Below, one piece after another: positions 26,841 through 36,440 of a stretch of DNA of 42,957 nucleotides. Origin of the DNA: Fidelibacterota bacterium (GTDB lineage: Bacteria; Fidelibacterota; UBA2242); NCBI GenBank assembly GCA_016782645.1, contig JADHYC010000016.1:1-42957 (forward strand). The letters are read 5' to 3'. A model generated the notes under the pieces. It was not told where the DNA came from, did not search any database, and worked only from the letters and a program-made list of their open reading frames with translations. Position numbers and translations under genes: made by a program. Each line of letters opens with the position of its first letter. Positions within the stretch are counted from its first letter, which is position 1.

Positions 26841-27044
26841 ATCAAAACTCCAATCTTATTAACATATCCCACTTTTCTTTAACATATTACATACTATCCT
26901 ATTTATAGTGGAATTTAATAATAAAATTAATTTTTTCAATAATATCTATTTAATCTTGCTTAATCAAACCTAAAACTCTAAGAAATCACTTTCACACCTG
27001 TGTCTATATCAAACAACATCAGGTAGCTTTAAACTTCTATAATA

Positions 27045-28232
27045 TTATTTGTAATCGAATTGTTGAAGTGCTTTTTGAATAGTGGGAAAATAATTTGTTT
27101 GATCAGCAAAAGTCTTATAAGAAAAAAATACAATGTTGGTATAATCATTAGATAATGCCAGTACTGTTTTAGCCATTGCATCATATCTATTCTGATTATA
27201 GACCGCAATACCCATCCATACTTCATCTTGCGGAGCTGATTGTTTTATTTTTTTTGAAATATCCTCAAACCGTTCTGCACTTTTCGTATAGTTCATTGGA
27301 ATAGCAAAATCTAACCAACTTTTTCTAATCCATGTAACCCAATCCTGGTAAAAGGAATGCTTTGCCTCTATAGGGTCCGGTTTAACAGCAGCACTTAAAA
27401 AAATTGGTTTTCGAGTTTCAGTAATAACATCTTTTACTTCGCGAACAAGCTCAGATATCGCATCACAACGGAATTTATTCCAACCATCTATAAGATATTC
27501 AAGGCTATGTTTTTCCCAACCTGAAAAGAATGACTTATTTGAAATTGATAACAAAATAGGATCAACTCCAGTTTTTTCTTTATAGACTCTTCTTCCGTAA
27601 GAATGAAAATCATAAGTACTTTTAGGATAACGAATATAATCAAAGTGAAGACCATCAATATTATAATTCTCAACAAGTTCCTTGAATACTGAAATTAAAT
27701 AGGTTCGAACTTCTGGAACAAGAGGAGATAAGTAAACCCCCTCAGTTTTATTTGTTTTAAAATCTTTTTTAGTTCTATTAATATCTTTTACTCCATTAGC
27801 GTCAATAGAGCACCATTCAGGATGAAGGTTTAATAAATGTCGCTTACTTTCGGGTTTTGCATCTGATGACCATAACAGAAATACATTAACCCACGCATGA
27901 ACTTTTAAACCCTTTGGATGAGCTTTAGATAAAACATATTTTAAGGGATCAAATTTTTTATCATTAATAGTAGGAGTAAAAGGAACAATATTAGACTTAT
28001 AATAAGCATCTCCCCGACCTCTTACCTGAACAAATATATCTGTAAAACCATTCCTAACAGCAAAGTCAATCACATCATCAATTTTATCTCTCGATGTTAT
28101 TTGATCTCGAATTATCCATAATCCCAAATGATCTCCTTGCTGAGCTATAAGAAAATTAGTACATACTAACATTAAAATAAAAAAGGCAGCTAATACAGCC
28201 GCCCATTTATTACTCTGACAAAAATTAACCAA
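27045..28232 (-). CDS. Secreted GHL10 (DUF187/COG1649) glycosyl-hydrolase-like protein
   Basis: Exported TIM-barrel protein of 395 residues. A signal peptide (about 1-31, ending near NFLIAQQ) precedes the GHL10 domain: GLWIIRDQITSRDKIDDVID, FVQVRGRGDAYYKS, GLKVHAWVNVFLLWS, LSPLVPEVRTYL, IDGLHFDYIRYP and DFAIPMNYTKS. Relatives such as YngK and YddW are cell-envelope proteins, probably glycosidases. The start is TTG at 28232 with no strong SD; no other start codon precedes the signal sequence. It begins 14 bases after the rplQ stop, so it may be co-transcribed with the ribosomal operon. No terminator is obvious in 26841-27044. Confidence 0.88.
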   Translation of the reverse strand: MVNFCQSNKWAAVLAAFFILMLVCTNFLIAQQGDHLGLWIIRDQITSRDKIDDVIDFAVRNGFTDIFVQVRGRGDAYYKSNIVPFTPTINDKKFDPLKYVLSKAHPKGLKVHAWVNVFLLWSSDAKPESKRHLLNLHPEWCSIDANGVKDINRTKKDFKTNKTEGVYLSPLVPEVRTYLISVFKELVENYNIDGLHFDYIRYPKSTYDFHSYGRRVYKEKTGVDPILLSISNKSFFSGWEKHSLEYLIDGWNKFRCDAISELVREVKDVITETRKPIFLSAAVKPDPIEAKHSFYQDWVTWIRKSWLDFAIPMNYTKSAERFEDISKKIKQSAPQDEVWMGIAVYNQNRYDAMAKTVLALSNDYTNIVFFSYKTFADQTNYFPTIQKALQQFDYK

Positions 28233-28246
28233 ACTTAAATCCGCTT

Positions 28247-28741
28247 TTATTCTTGCTTCTCCTCTTCTACCTTTTCAATTTTCTGTTCTTCCTTTTTAGT
28301 TTTACTTTTAGTTGAAGAGAGTTTTTCTGATTTCGACTCATTTTTCTTTGCTGTTTTACTTACTTTCTTCTCTTCTCCAGGCATCTTATAGTCAACAAAT
28401 TCTATAAGTGAAATAGCGGCACAGTCATTATCACGAAAACCTAGCTTTATGGTTCGTGTATAGCCACCAGCTCTATCAGTATATTGAGGTGAAATATGAT
28501 CAAAAAGCGTTTTTACAAGTGTTCTATCCTTTAATACCCTGTATGCCAAGCGCCTATGATGAACGGTTCCCTTTTTGCCATAAGTAATTAACCTTTCAAC
28601 AACTCTACGAAGTTCTTTAGCTTTTGCATCAGTAGTTTTTATTTTACCATGCTGAATTAATGAAGCGGCTAAATTCGACATTAAAGCTTTTCGGTGACTG
28701 GATGTCCTTCCAAGTTTAGCTACACGTTTCTGGTGACGCAT
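28247..28741 (-). CDS. rplQ: 50S ribosomal protein L17 with lysine/glutamate-rich tail
   Basis: Large-subunit protein L17. Residues 1-120 are the normal domain (MRHQKRVAKLGRTSSHRKAL, GYTRTIKLGFRDNDCAAISL). About 45 further residues of low-complexity lysine, serine and glutamate extend the usual 115-125 residue protein. The tail is probably disordered and might touch RNA or neighbours. It follows rpoA after 21 bases and closes the alpha block. Confidence 0.96.
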   Translation of the reverse strand: MRHQKRVAKLGRTSSHRKALMSNLAASLIQHGKIKTTDAKAKELRRVVERLITYGKKGTVHHRRLAYRVLKDRTLVKTLFDHISPQYTDRAGGYTRTIKLGFRDNDCAAISLIEFVDYKMPGEEKKVSKTAKKNESKSEKLSSTKSKTKKEEQKIEKVEEEKQE

Positions 28742-28762
28742 TTCTGAATACTCCTTAAATAA

Positions 28763-29740
28763 TTATTCATCTTTCTCTAAAAGATATTTATCAACTTCCA
28801 TTCCAAATTCCAAATTCATCTTTTTCAGTTTGGACATAAGTTCATTAAGTGATTTCCTACCGAAATTTTTAAATTTTAACATTTCAGACTCTTCCCTAGA
28901 AACCAGATCGGATATTGTCTTAATATTATTGGCTTTAAGACAATTATAAGAACGAACTGAAAGTTCCATTTCATCAACACTTTTCTTAAGAAGATTCCTG
29001 ATTTTAATTATATCTTCACTTGGCATATCCTTTGGAAAATCTAGCGGTGTTGACTCCACTTTTGAAAACAGAACAAAATAGCTCTGGAGAAGTTTAGAAG
29101 CATAATCAAGTGCTTCTTCAGGGTTAATGCTACCATCAGTCCTAATGTTTAAAGTTAAGCTCTCCAGAACTTCTCGTGCTGTACCAGGAAGATTTTCAAC
29201 TTTATAAAAAGCTTCTTTAATAGGAGAAAAAATTGAATCGATAAAAATGGTACCAATCGGATAATCTACTGTTTTATTTTTTTCAGATGGTACCCAACCA
29301 GTACCACGAGAGATCTTAATCTCAATATTAAAATCGGCTTTTTCGTTCATTGTACAGATACGAAGACCTGGGTTAAGAATCTCAAATTGTGTATTGTCCT
29401 TGCCAATATCACCTGCATAAAATTCTCCAGCACCCTTAAGATGTAAATGAACCCTATCTGGTTTAGGATCATTAAGTTTGAATCTTACTTGCTTCAGATT
29501 AAGGATTATTTCGGCAACATCTTCTGTAACACCAGGAATAGTGGCAAATTCATGTAAAACGCTATCGATCTTTATAGAAGAAATGGCTGCGCCAGGTATT
29601 GATGTAAGTAGTACTCTTCTTAAAGCATTTCCAATAGTTATACCAAAACCTTGATTTAAGGGCTGTATAGTAAATTTCCCAAATGTATCCCCAGATACCT
29701 CTCTTACAACTCTTGCTAATATTTGATCCTGAGTGGTCAT
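28763..29740 (-). CDS. rpoA: DNA-directed RNA polymerase alpha subunit
   Basis: Scaffold subunit of RNA polymerase, 325 residues. The N-terminal dimerisation domain shows GFGITIGNALRRVLLTSIPG. The C-terminal domain (from about 255) shows LSVRSYNCLKANNIKTISDL and KFKNFGRKSLNEL, which contact promoter UP elements and activators. It lies between rpsD and rplQ as in most bacteria. Nothing is missing. Confidence 0.98.
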   Translation of the reverse strand: MTTQDQILARVVREVSGDTFGKFTIQPLNQGFGITIGNALRRVLLTSIPGAAISSIKIDSVLHEFATIPGVTEDVAEIILNLKQVRFKLNDPKPDRVHLHLKGAGEFYAGDIGKDNTQFEILNPGLRICTMNEKADFNIEIKISRGTGWVPSEKNKTVDYPIGTIFIDSIFSPIKEAFYKVENLPGTAREVLESLTLNIRTDGSINPEEALDYASKLLQSYFVLFSKVESTPLDFPKDMPSEDIIKIRNLLKKSVDEMELSVRSYNCLKANNIKTISDLVSREESEMLKFKNFGRKSLNELMSKLKKMNLEFGMEVDKYLLEKDE

Positions 29741-29754
29741 TTAACTCCTCTTTT

Positions 29755-30384
29755 TTATTTTGAATAGAGGTCAACGACTAATTGTTCGTTTACATCTATA
29801 CTCATCTGATCTCTCTCTGGTACTTGTATAAAAATGCCCTGCATCTTTGCCTTATCAAGAATTAACCAAGGAAGATCATGGTCGCCTTGAATCCTTTTCA
29901 TTGATTCATGTATTGAATCTAATTTCTTACTTTTTTCTCTAATCTGGATAATATCTCCAGCTCTTAACCGATAGGAAGGAATATTCACAATCACACCATT
30001 AACCATAAAATGGCGATGACTAACCAACTGGCGACCCATTTTTCGTGATGGGGCGAATCCTAAACGATATACAACATTGTCAAGCCTGCTTTCAAGAAAT
30101 TTCATCAAATTTGTACCTGTAATACCTTTTTGGTGTGACGCACTTTGAAAATAGCACCTGAATTGTTTTTCAAGAACCCCATACATTCTTTTAATTTTCT
30201 GCTTCTCTCGTAGCTGCAAACCATAGTTTGATCTTCTTCTACGATTTGTCTGTCCATGCTGTCCAGGACCATAACTTTTTTTTTCAAAAGAGCATTTAGT
30301 ACTTACACAGCGTTCGCCCTTTAAAAAAAGTTTCTTGCCCTCACGACGACATATTTTACATACTGGACCTACATATCTTGCCAT
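29755..30384 (-). CDS. rpsD: 30S ribosomal protein S4
   Basis: 16S rRNA-binding assembly protein of the small subunit, 209 residues. The N-terminus holds a four-cysteine zinc site (CKIC, then CVSTKC), so it is the zinc-binding form. RLDNVVYRLGFAPSRKMGRQ and LVSHRHFMVNG belong to the S4 RNA-binding domain. In other bacteria S4 represses the alpha operon; no such leader structure is evident here. Confidence 0.98.
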   Translation of the reverse strand: MARYVGPVCKICRREGKKLFLKGERCVSTKCSFEKKSYGPGQHGQTNRRRRSNYGLQLREKQKIKRMYGVLEKQFRCYFQSASHQKGITGTNLMKFLESRLDNVVYRLGFAPSRKMGRQLVSHRHFMVNGVIVNIPSYRLRAGDIIQIREKSKKLDSIHESMKRIQGDHDLPWLILDKAKMQGIFIQVPERDQMSIDVNEQLVVDLYSK

Positions 30385-30402
30385 CTATTATACTCCTAAA
30401 AT

Positions 30403-30792
30403 TTATACTCTTCTCCGTTTTGGAGGTCTACAACCATTATGTGGAATTGGCGTAATATCCTTAATAGCAGAAATCTTTAACCCGGCAATATTAAGGGATC
30501 TTATAGCTGCCTCCCGACCGGATCCGGGACCCTTTATTCTAACCTCAACACTTCTTAGTCCCAAATCAATTGCTCCTTTGGCAGCTCTTGCTGCGGCTTG
30601 TTGAGCTGCAAAAGGCGTATTTTTCCTTGAACCCTTAAATCCAACGGACCCTGCAGAAGCCCATGAAATTACATTTCCAAACATATCAGTTAAAGTAACT
30701 ACTGTATTATTAAAGGTTGCTTTTATGTTGGCAATACCTTCAGTATCGACCTTGATTTTTTTCTTTTTCCTTAACGATGATCTCGGTGGCAA
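30403..30792 (-). CDS. rpsK: 30S ribosomal protein S11
   Basis: Small-subunit platform protein, 129 residues, with [33 protein letters not shown] and the basic end [12 protein letters not shown]. The start is TTG at 30792 with AGGAGG eight bases upstream. Confidence 0.98.
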   Translation of the reverse strand: MPPRSSLRKKKKIKVDTEGIANIKATFNNTVVTLTDMFGNVISWASAGSVGFKGSRKNTPFAAQQAAARAAKGAIDLGLRSVEVRIKGPGSGREAAIRSLNIAGLKISAIKDITPIPHNGCRPPKRRRV

Positions 30793-30809
30793 TTTAGAAA
30801 CCTCCTATA

Positions 30810-31181
30810 TTATTTTTGCTTTTTTCTACTTACTGTTCTTCTTGGTCCCTTTCTTGTACGCGCATTTGTTTTTGTACGTTGTCCTCGAGCGGGTAGTCCT
30901 CGTCTGTGTCGAAGTCCTCGGTAACAACCAATATCCATTAGTCGCTTAATATTCATCTGGATTTCGGTTCTTAATGCACCCTCCACTTTCTCGTCATTAC
31001 TAATGATATTTCTAATATCTCTAATATTATCATCAGATAGGTCTTTCACACGAATCTCAGGATCTACTTTCGCTTCCTCAAGTATTTTAAGAGCAGTTGT
31101 TCGACCTATACCAAATATATAAGTCAAGCTTATCTTTACTTTCTTATCTCGTGGTAAATCTACACCCGCAATTCGAGCCAA
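30810..31181 (-). CDS. rpsM: 30S ribosomal protein S13
   Basis: Small-subunit head protein near the tRNA sites and subunit bridge, 123 residues. It shows [20 protein letters not shown], the basic [19 protein letters not shown], and a basic tail. The start is TTG at 31181 behind AGGAGG. Confidence 0.98.
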   Translation of the reverse strand: MARIAGVDLPRDKKVKISLTYIFGIGRTTALKILEEAKVDPEIRVKDLSDDNIRDIRNIISNDEKVEGALRTEIQMNIKRLMDIGCYRGLRHRRGLPARGQRTKTNARTRKGPRRTVSRKKQK

Positions 31182-31200
31182 AATTTCCTCCTAATAGATT

Positions 31201-31314
31201 CTATCCCTGTCGCTGTTTATGCTTTGGATTAGAACAAATAACTCTAACTACACCTTTACGACGAATTATTTTGCACTTATCACAAATCTTTTTTACTGAC
31301 GTTCTTACTTTCAT
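31201..31314 (-). CDS. rpmJ: 50S ribosomal protein L36
   Basis: Very short large-subunit protein of 37 residues. It begins [20 protein letters not shown] and ends [12 protein letters not shown], with the C-x2-C, C-x4-H zinc-binding pattern complete. It lies between infA and rpsM, its standard place. Confidence 0.98.
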   Translation of the reverse strand: MKVRTSVKKICDKCKIIRRKGVVRVICSNPKHKQRQG

Positions 31315-31326
31315 AATACATCCATT

Positions 31327-31545
31327 TTATTTATATCTATAAGTAATTCTCCCTCTTGAAAGATCATAGGGTGATAATTCAAGTGTGACCTTATCTCCAG
31401 GCAATATTTTTATAAAATGCATCCTCATTTTACCAGAAACATGTGCTAAAACCTCATGACCATTCTCCAAGACCACTCTAAAAGAAGCATTCGGGAGATT
31501 TTCTTTAATTGTCCCATCTATTTTTATTAATTTTTCTTTTGCCAT
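31327..31545 (-). CDS. infA: Translation initiation factor IF-1
   Basis: Small OB-fold initiation factor that occupies the A site of the 30S subunit. It has 72 residues, the exact family length: [20 protein letters not shown], then [19 protein letters not shown] and [15 protein letters not shown]. It sits between map and rpmJ. Confidence 0.98.
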   Translation of the reverse strand: MAKEKLIKIDGTIKENLPNASFRVVLENGHEVLAHVSGKMRMHFIKILPGDKVTLELSPYDLSRGRITYRYK

Positions 31546-31562
31546 AATATCATACCCTTTCC

Positions 31563-32312
31563 TTATTTACCATTAGATAAAATAAGTGGACCATCTTCTG
31601 TTATGGTTATTGTATGTTCATAATGAGCAGATGGTTTCTTATCAGCAGTTACAACAGTCCAACCATCATCAAGAGTAAACACATTATAAGTACCGACATT
31701 AACCATAGGTTCAATAGCAATACACATTCCAGCTTTCAGTGTGGGACCTTTTCCCGGTTCTCCATAATTTGGAACCTCAGGGTGTTCATGAAGTTCTCTT
31801 CCAATACCGTGACCAACAAGTACCCTGACCACAGAGAATCCATGACTTTCAACATGAGTTTGAACTGCGTTCCCAATATCGGACAATCTATTACCGGGAT
31901 TAGCCATTGCAATTCCTTTATACAGGGATTCTTGAGTTATATTCATCAATTTCTTCTTGATAGGTTCAACTTCACCAACAGCATATGTATAAGCAGAATC
32001 TCCATAATATCCATTTTTCTCAGCTCCAACATCAATGCTCAGGATCTCACCATCTCTAAGTTCTCTGTTAGAAGGGATACCATGCACAACCTGTTCATCT
32101 ATGCTAGTACAAATTGTAGCAGGATAGCCATTATACCCCTTAAATGCCGATCTACCCCCCTTGTTGTGAATAAACTCCTCAGCCAATTTATCCAATCTCT
32201 TTGTCTTAACTCCGGGCTTTATTTCTTTACCTAACATCTGAAGAGTCTCGTAGACTATTTTATTACTTTCCCAAATTTTATAAATCTCATCTTTTGAACG
32301 AATATAAATCAT
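31563..32312 (-). CDS. map: Methionine aminopeptidase, type I
   Basis: Removes the initiator methionine from new proteins. It has 249 residues. The five metal ligands are visible in [15 protein letters not shown] (two Asp), [12 protein letters not shown] (His), AIEPMV (Glu) and the glutamate of [10 protein letters not shown]. It follows secY by nine bases; the usual adk gene between the two is absent. It has no N-terminal zinc extension. Confidence 0.98.
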   Translation of the reverse strand: MIYIRSKDEIYKIWESNKIVYETLQMLGKEIKPGVKTKRLDKLAEEFIHNKGGRSAFKGYNGYPATICTSIDEQVVHGIPSNRELRDGEILSIDVGAEKNGYYGDSAYTYAVGEVEPIKKKLMNITQESLYKGIAMANPGNRLSDIGNAVQTHVESHGFSVVRVLVGHGIGRELHEHPEVPNYGEPGKGPTLKAGMCIAIEPMVNVGTYNVFTLDDGWTVVTADKKPSAHYEHTITITEDGPLILSNGK

Positions 32313-32321
32313 ACAAGAATC

Positions 32322-33662
32322 TTAGCGGCGACGACTTCTCATTTTTCCACTCTTAAGAAATCCATCGTAATGCCTCATTAAAAGATGTGATTCAATTTGC
32401 TGTAAAGTATCTAATGCAACACCAACAATAATTAATAAACTAGTTCCCCCAAAAAAGGATGCAAGATCATAGTTTACATCCATAATTTTCATTAATATGT
32501 ATGGGAAAACTGCAATAAAAGCGAGGAAAACTGAACCTGGGAGTGTTACTTTTGTTAAAATATTATCTATAAATTCTGAGGTTTTCTTTCCGGGACGTAT
32601 ACCAGGAATGAAACCTCCATATTTCTTCATATTATCAGCAACTTCAATAGGATTGAAAGCTATCGCTGTATAAAAATAGGTGAAGAAAACGATAAATAAA
32701 CCAAAGATACCCCAATAAACAGGAGAATTAATACTAAAAAACCTCATCATTCCTTGAATAATATCACTATTCGGAAAAAACGTCGCTATTGTACTTGGAA
32801 TGAACATAATTGCCTGAGCAAAAATAATCGGCATGACACCAGCAGTATTTACTCGTAAAGGAATATGTGTAGCTTGACCACCGTATACTTTCCTACCTAT
32901 TACCCTTTTAGCATATTGTACAGGAATTTTTCTTTGCCCCTGGGTCAAAAGAACAACAAAACCAACAATTACAAACATTAACCCTAATAGGACTACTTCT
33001 GTAAATATACCTCTCACTTCCTCCTTAATTAGTGCAACCTCACCTAAAATAACATTCGGAAAACGCGCTACTATTCCGATCATTATAATTAGGGATATAC
33101 CGTTTCCGATTCCCCTTTCGGTTATCCGTTCCCCAAGCCACATTATTAGAATCGTACCAGTAGTAAGTGTTATCATAGTGATAAGTATAAATCCGATACC
33201 GGGTTGAGGAACAACAGGTAATACTTGATTTCCAACCCTCGCAGACATCTGGGGACTCATTAAAAATTGAGAAATACCGAAAGACTGCATTACAGATATT
33301 AAAACAGTTCCATATCTCGTTAACTGAGTAATCTTTTTTCTTCCCTCTTCTCCTTCCTTCTGAAGTTTCTGAAAATAGGGAATTACGGCTCCAAGCAACT
33401 GAATAATAATTGACGCACTGATATAAGGCATTATACCTAATGCAAAAAGTGTTGCTCTTGAAAAAGCACCCCCAGCAAACAAATCATACAAACCAAAAAG
33501 AGTATTTGAGATGTTCTGCATTGCTGCGCCCAATACTTCGCCATCAATACCTGGAATTGGAATATGGGCGCCTACTCGAACAACGACTAATAGTGCTAAC
33601 GTATATGTTATTCTTTTTCTTAACTCTGGGATCCGGAATATATTCTGGAATTGTTGCCTCAT
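32322..33662 (-). CDS. secY: Preprotein translocase subunit SecY
   Basis: Channel subunit of the Sec translocon in the inner membrane. It has 446 residues with about ten transmembrane helices. Recognisable parts include VVRVGAHIPIPGID, GIMPYISASIIIQLL, RYGTVLISVMQ, ERGIGNGISLIIMIGIVA and GGQATHIPLRVNTAGVMPII. The ATG overlaps the rplO stop (ATGA), so the two are translationally coupled. Confidence 0.98.
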   Translation of the reverse strand: MRQQFQNIFRIPELRKRITYTLALLVVVRVGAHIPIPGIDGEVLGAAMQNISNTLFGLYDLFAGGAFSRATLFALGIMPYISASIIIQLLGAVIPYFQKLQKEGEEGRKKITQLTRYGTVLISVMQSFGISQFLMSPQMSARVGNQVLPVVPQPGIGFILITMITLTTGTILIMWLGERITERGIGNGISLIIMIGIVARFPNVILGEVALIKEEVRGIFTEVVLLGLMFVIVGFVVLLTQGQRKIPVQYAKRVIGRKVYGGQATHIPLRVNTAGVMPIIFAQAIMFIPSTIATFFPNSDIIQGMMRFFSINSPVYWGIFGLFIVFFTYFYTAIAFNPIEVADNMKKYGGFIPGIRPGKKTSEFIDNILTKVTLPGSVFLAFIAVFPYILMKIMDVNYDLASFFGGTSLLIIVGVALDTLQQIESHLLMRHYDGFLKSGKMRSRRR

Positions 33663-34096
33663 ATTATTTCTGCCTTTCCTCCAGCTGACTCTATTTTTTC
33701 TTTCGCTGATTTACTAAAAGCATTCGCAACAACAGATATGGGACTTATTACTTCACCATTTCCTAAAATTTTAACCGGTTTTTCTATCGACTCAATAATT
33801 CCTCTTTCATATAAAACATCAATCGTTACTTCTGGTATTTGAAGACGGCCAATAACGTCCAAATTGACTATTTGGAATTTTTCTTTAAAAATATTTGTAA
33901 ATCCTCGCTTGGGAACCCGCCGATATAAGGGCATAGTTCCGCCTTCCATCCAACTACGGCTTTTTGAACCTGAACGTGAACCATAACCTTTATGCCCACG
34001 CCCAGATGTTCCACCAGTACCTGATGCATCACCTCTACCAAGCCGTTTTCTGTTTTTACGAGAACCGGGAGCATATTTAAGAGAACCTAGATCCAT
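33659..34096 (-). CDS. rplO: 50S ribosomal protein L15
   Basis: Late-assembling large-subunit protein, 145 residues. The N-terminus GSRKNRKRLGRGDASGTGGT and GRGHKGYGSRSGSKSR are the typical glycine-rich rRNA-binding part. It overlaps secY by four bases and is separated from rpmD by a 69-base AT-rich gap. Confidence 0.98.
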   Translation of the reverse strand: MDLGSLKYAPGSRKNRKRLGRGDASGTGGTSGRGHKGYGSRSGSKSRSWMEGGTMPLYRRVPKRGFTNIFKEKFQIVNLDVIGRLQIPEVTIDVLYERGIIESIEKPVKILGNGEVISPISVVANAFSKSAKEKIESAGGKAEII

Positions 34097-34165
34097 GAAC
34101 CAACTCCATTTGGATTAAAAATCTGTTTTAAATCTGTAAACTATTTAATAAAAAATAATAACCAA

Positions 34166-34366
34166 CTATTTCCTAACTTCCTCTGCTTTTACTAAATGAG
34201 ATATTGATTTTATCATCCCTCTAATGGCAGGATTATCAGATTGTATAACTGTATGATGCATACGTTTTAATCCAAGTGCTTCCAAAGTTTTTTTCGCCTT
34301 TTGTCTATAGCCAATAGGACTTTTAATCTGCGTAATTTTCAATTTAGTACAATTTTTTATACTCAT
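34166..34366 (-). CDS. rpmD: 50S ribosomal protein L30
   Basis: Large-subunit protein L30, 66 residues, with KITQIKSPIGYRQKAKKTLE and ALGLKRMHHTVIQSDNPAIR. It overlaps the rpsE stop by four bases (ATGA). Confidence 0.97.
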   Translation of the reverse strand: MSIKNCTKLKITQIKSPIGYRQKAKKTLEALGLKRMHHTVIQSDNPAIRGMIKSISHLVKAEEVRK

Positions 34367-34869
34367 GACCCAAATATCTCCTGAAGCGTCATTTCTCTCT
34401 TCTTTGCGACCTGATAAGGATCCTTTAACAATTGAAGTGCTACCATAGTAGCTTTTACTACATTATGTGTATTATTCGAACCAATGGACTTTGTTAAAAT
34501 ATCCCGTACACCTACCTCTTCCATAATTGCTCTGATTGGACCACCAGCAATTATACCAGTACCAAGTGATGCCGGTTTTAGAATCACCTTAGCAGCCCCA
34601 TATTTTGCCTGAACCACATGAGGAATAGTACCATTAATAATAGGGATCCTCACCATATTTTTTTTTGCATCTTCCTTACCTTTAGAAACTGCTGTAACAA
34701 CTTCTAAAGCTTTACCAAGCCCAACACCGATATGCCCTTTTCCATCACCAACTGCAACAATAGCATTAAATTTAAACCTACGACCACCAGTAACAACTTT
34801 TGCCACCCTATTTATCTTTATAACTTTTTCTTCAAGTAATTCCAGTTGAGTAGGATCAACAGTTTTCAA
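34363..34869 (-). CDS. rpsE: 30S ribosomal protein S5
   Basis: Small-subunit accuracy protein, 168 residues. It shows VIKINRVAKVVTGGRRFKFN, the loop VGDGKGHIGVGLGKALEV and GTGIIAGGPIRAIMEEVGV. The start is TTG at 34869 with GAGGAG seven bases upstream; the ATG at 34876 is out of frame. Confidence 0.98.
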   Translation of the reverse strand: MKTVDPTQLELLEEKVIKINRVAKVVTGGRRFKFNAIVAVGDGKGHIGVGLGKALEVVTAVSKGKEDAKKNMVRIPIINGTIPHVVQAKYGAAKVILKPASLGTGIIAGGPIRAIMEEVGVRDILTKSIGSNNTHNVVKATMVALQLLKDPYQVAKKREMTLQEIFGS

Positions 34870-34887
34870 ATTTCATCTCCTCTGAAT

Positions 34888-35259
34888 TTATAATTCTAAT
34901 CCAGCTTCTCTTGCTGCTTCTGCCAGTAATTTCACCCTTCCATGGTATTTAAATCCACTACGATCAAAAACAGCCCTTCTAATTTTCTTTGCTAAAGCCT
35001 TCTCAGCAAGATATTTTCCAACAAGAACACTTTTTTCACTATTCGTTGCTTTTTCCTTTATCTCTGTTTTGATTTTTGGTGACAAATCAGACACAGAAAA
35101 TAGAGTCCTATTCGCAGTATCATCAATTAATTGTGCATAAATATGTTTTAAACTGCGAAATACAGCTAGCCTTGGTCTTTCAGCTGTCCCATGAATGCGT
35201 TTTCTAATCCGTTTTTTTCTACGAGTGCGAGCAATTTTTCTTGACTTCAATTTCTTCAT
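34888..35259 (-). CDS. rplR: 50S ribosomal protein L18
   Basis: 5S rRNA-binding protein of the central protuberance, 123 residues. The basic N-terminus [20 protein letters not shown] and the end [20 protein letters not shown] identify it. It lies in standard spc order between rplF and rpsE. Confidence 0.98.
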   Translation of the reverse strand: MKKLKSRKIARTRRKKRIRKRIHGTAERPRLAVFRSLKHIYAQLIDDTANRTLFSVSDLSPKIKTEIKEKATNSEKSVLVGKYLAEKALAKKIRRAVFDRSGFKYHGRVKLLAEAAREAGLEL

Positions 35260-35270
35260 CCCGATTACCT

Positions 35271-35813
35271 CTATTTCACCCCGACTTTCTTTCCTGCTTT
35301 TCTGCGAATATATTCTCCTTGGTACCGGATACCTTTACCTTTATAAGGCTCAGGTGGAGAAATTGATCTTAATTTAGCAGCTACCTCACCTACTTTTTGT
35401 TTATCAATTCCACTAACTGTAACTACCAAATTACTTGGTACACTGAGAGTAATATCTTCAGGCGGAGTAAATAATACTGGATGTGAAAAACCAATATTTA
35501 AAAGTACAGAACAACCTTTCATCTCTGCGGTGTAGCCAATACCTGATATCTTTAATGTCTTCTGATATCCTTTAGTAACTCCTTCAACCATATTAGCTAT
35601 TAATACTCTTGTAAGACCATGTAGTGCCTTATGCATTTTACTATCACTGGATCTGGTTACTACAATCTCTTTATCTTTTCTAGTAACTGACATATCAGGA
35701 TTAAAATCCCAGGACAGTTCACCCCTAGGTCCCTTAATTGTTAAAGATTCACCTTTAATAGTCACAATAACATTTTCAGGAATTGGAAGAGGTTGTTTAC
35801 CGATTCTAGACAC
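35271..35813 (-). CDS. rplF: 50S ribosomal protein L6
   Basis: Large-subunit protein near the factor-binding site, 180 residues. It shows [14 protein letters not shown], the mid motif [20 protein letters not shown] and the C-terminal motif [20 protein letters not shown]. The start is GTG at 35813 with AAGGAG six bases upstream. Confidence 0.98.
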   Translation of the reverse strand: MSRIGKQPLPIPENVIVTIKGESLTIKGPRGELSWDFNPDMSVTRKDKEIVVTRSSDSKMHKALHGLTRVLIANMVEGVTKGYQKTLKISGIGYTAEMKGCSVLLNIGFSHPVLFTPPEDITLSVPSNLVVTVSGIDKQKVGEVAAKLRSISPPEPYKGKGIRYQGEYIRRKAGKKVGVK

Positions 35814-35836
35814 AATTTACTCCTTACTACCTACAT

Positions 35837-36235
35837 TCACCAAACATAACAAATTACTTCACCACCAGTGTTATACTTCCGAGCAATCTTATCCGTAATT
35901 AAACCCATTGGTGTAGAAAGAACTGCGATGCCCATACCTCCAACAACTCGAGGAATCTTGTTGGCTGGAACATAAAATCGCCTTCCAGGATGACTGATTT
36001 TTTTTAATCCCTCAATAATTGGAGTTCCATCCTTACTGTACTTTAAATAAACCCTTATAATTCCCTGTTTCCTATCTTTAATCAAGATGAATTCCTTTAT
36101 GAAATTCTCTCGCTTTAAAATCAGAGAAAGTTTCTTCTTCATATTTGATGCTGGAATATCAACCCAACGATGATTTGCTCTTTGGGCATTTCTTATTCTT
36201 GTTAAATAATCTGCAATAGGATCGGTTACTGGCAT
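35837..36235 (-). CDS. rpsH: 30S ribosomal protein S8
   Basis: 16S rRNA central-domain binding protein, 132 residues. It opens DPIADYLTRIRNAQRA and ends with GMGIAVLSTPMGLITDKIAR. In E. coli S8 represses the spc operon by binding near rplE mRNA; I did not identify an equivalent site here. Confidence 0.98.
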   Translation of the reverse strand: MPVTDPIADYLTRIRNAQRANHRWVDIPASNMKKKLSLILKRENFIKEFILIKDRKQGIIRVYLKYSKDGTPIIEGLKKISHPGRRFYVPANKIPRVVGGMGIAVLSTPMGLITDKIARKYNTGGEVICYVW

Positions 36236-36253
36236 ATTAAAAATACTCCTGTT

Positions 36254-36439
36254 TTACCAGCTTGCTTTAGTAATACCTGGAATTTCGCCTTTTAGCGCTA
36301 ATTCCCTGAAACATAATCTGCAAAGACCAAATTTTCGATAATACGATCTTGGACGACCACAGATAGAACATCTATTTACTTTACGTGTTGAAAATTTTGG
36401 CTTACGCCTTGCCTTTGCTATAAGTGATTTCTTTGCCAT
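36254..36439 (-). CDS. rpsN: 30S ribosomal protein S14 type Z (zinc-binding)
   Basis: Short zinc-form S14 of 61 residues. [20 protein letters not shown] carries the two C-x2-C pairs. The start is the ATG at 36439 ([13 protein letters not shown]). A longer in-frame reading from 36529 lies inside rplE and is spurious. It follows rplE by one base. Confidence 0.97.
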   Translation of the reverse strand: MAKKSLIAKARRKPKFSTRKVNRCSICGRPRSYYRKFGLCRLCFRELALKGEIPGITKASW

Positions 36440-36440
36440 A

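Noticed and set aside
31614..32234. 206-codon open frame opposite map on the plus strand
   Set aside because: It mirrors a certain gene, has a composition typical of a reverse-strand shadow and no SD sequence.
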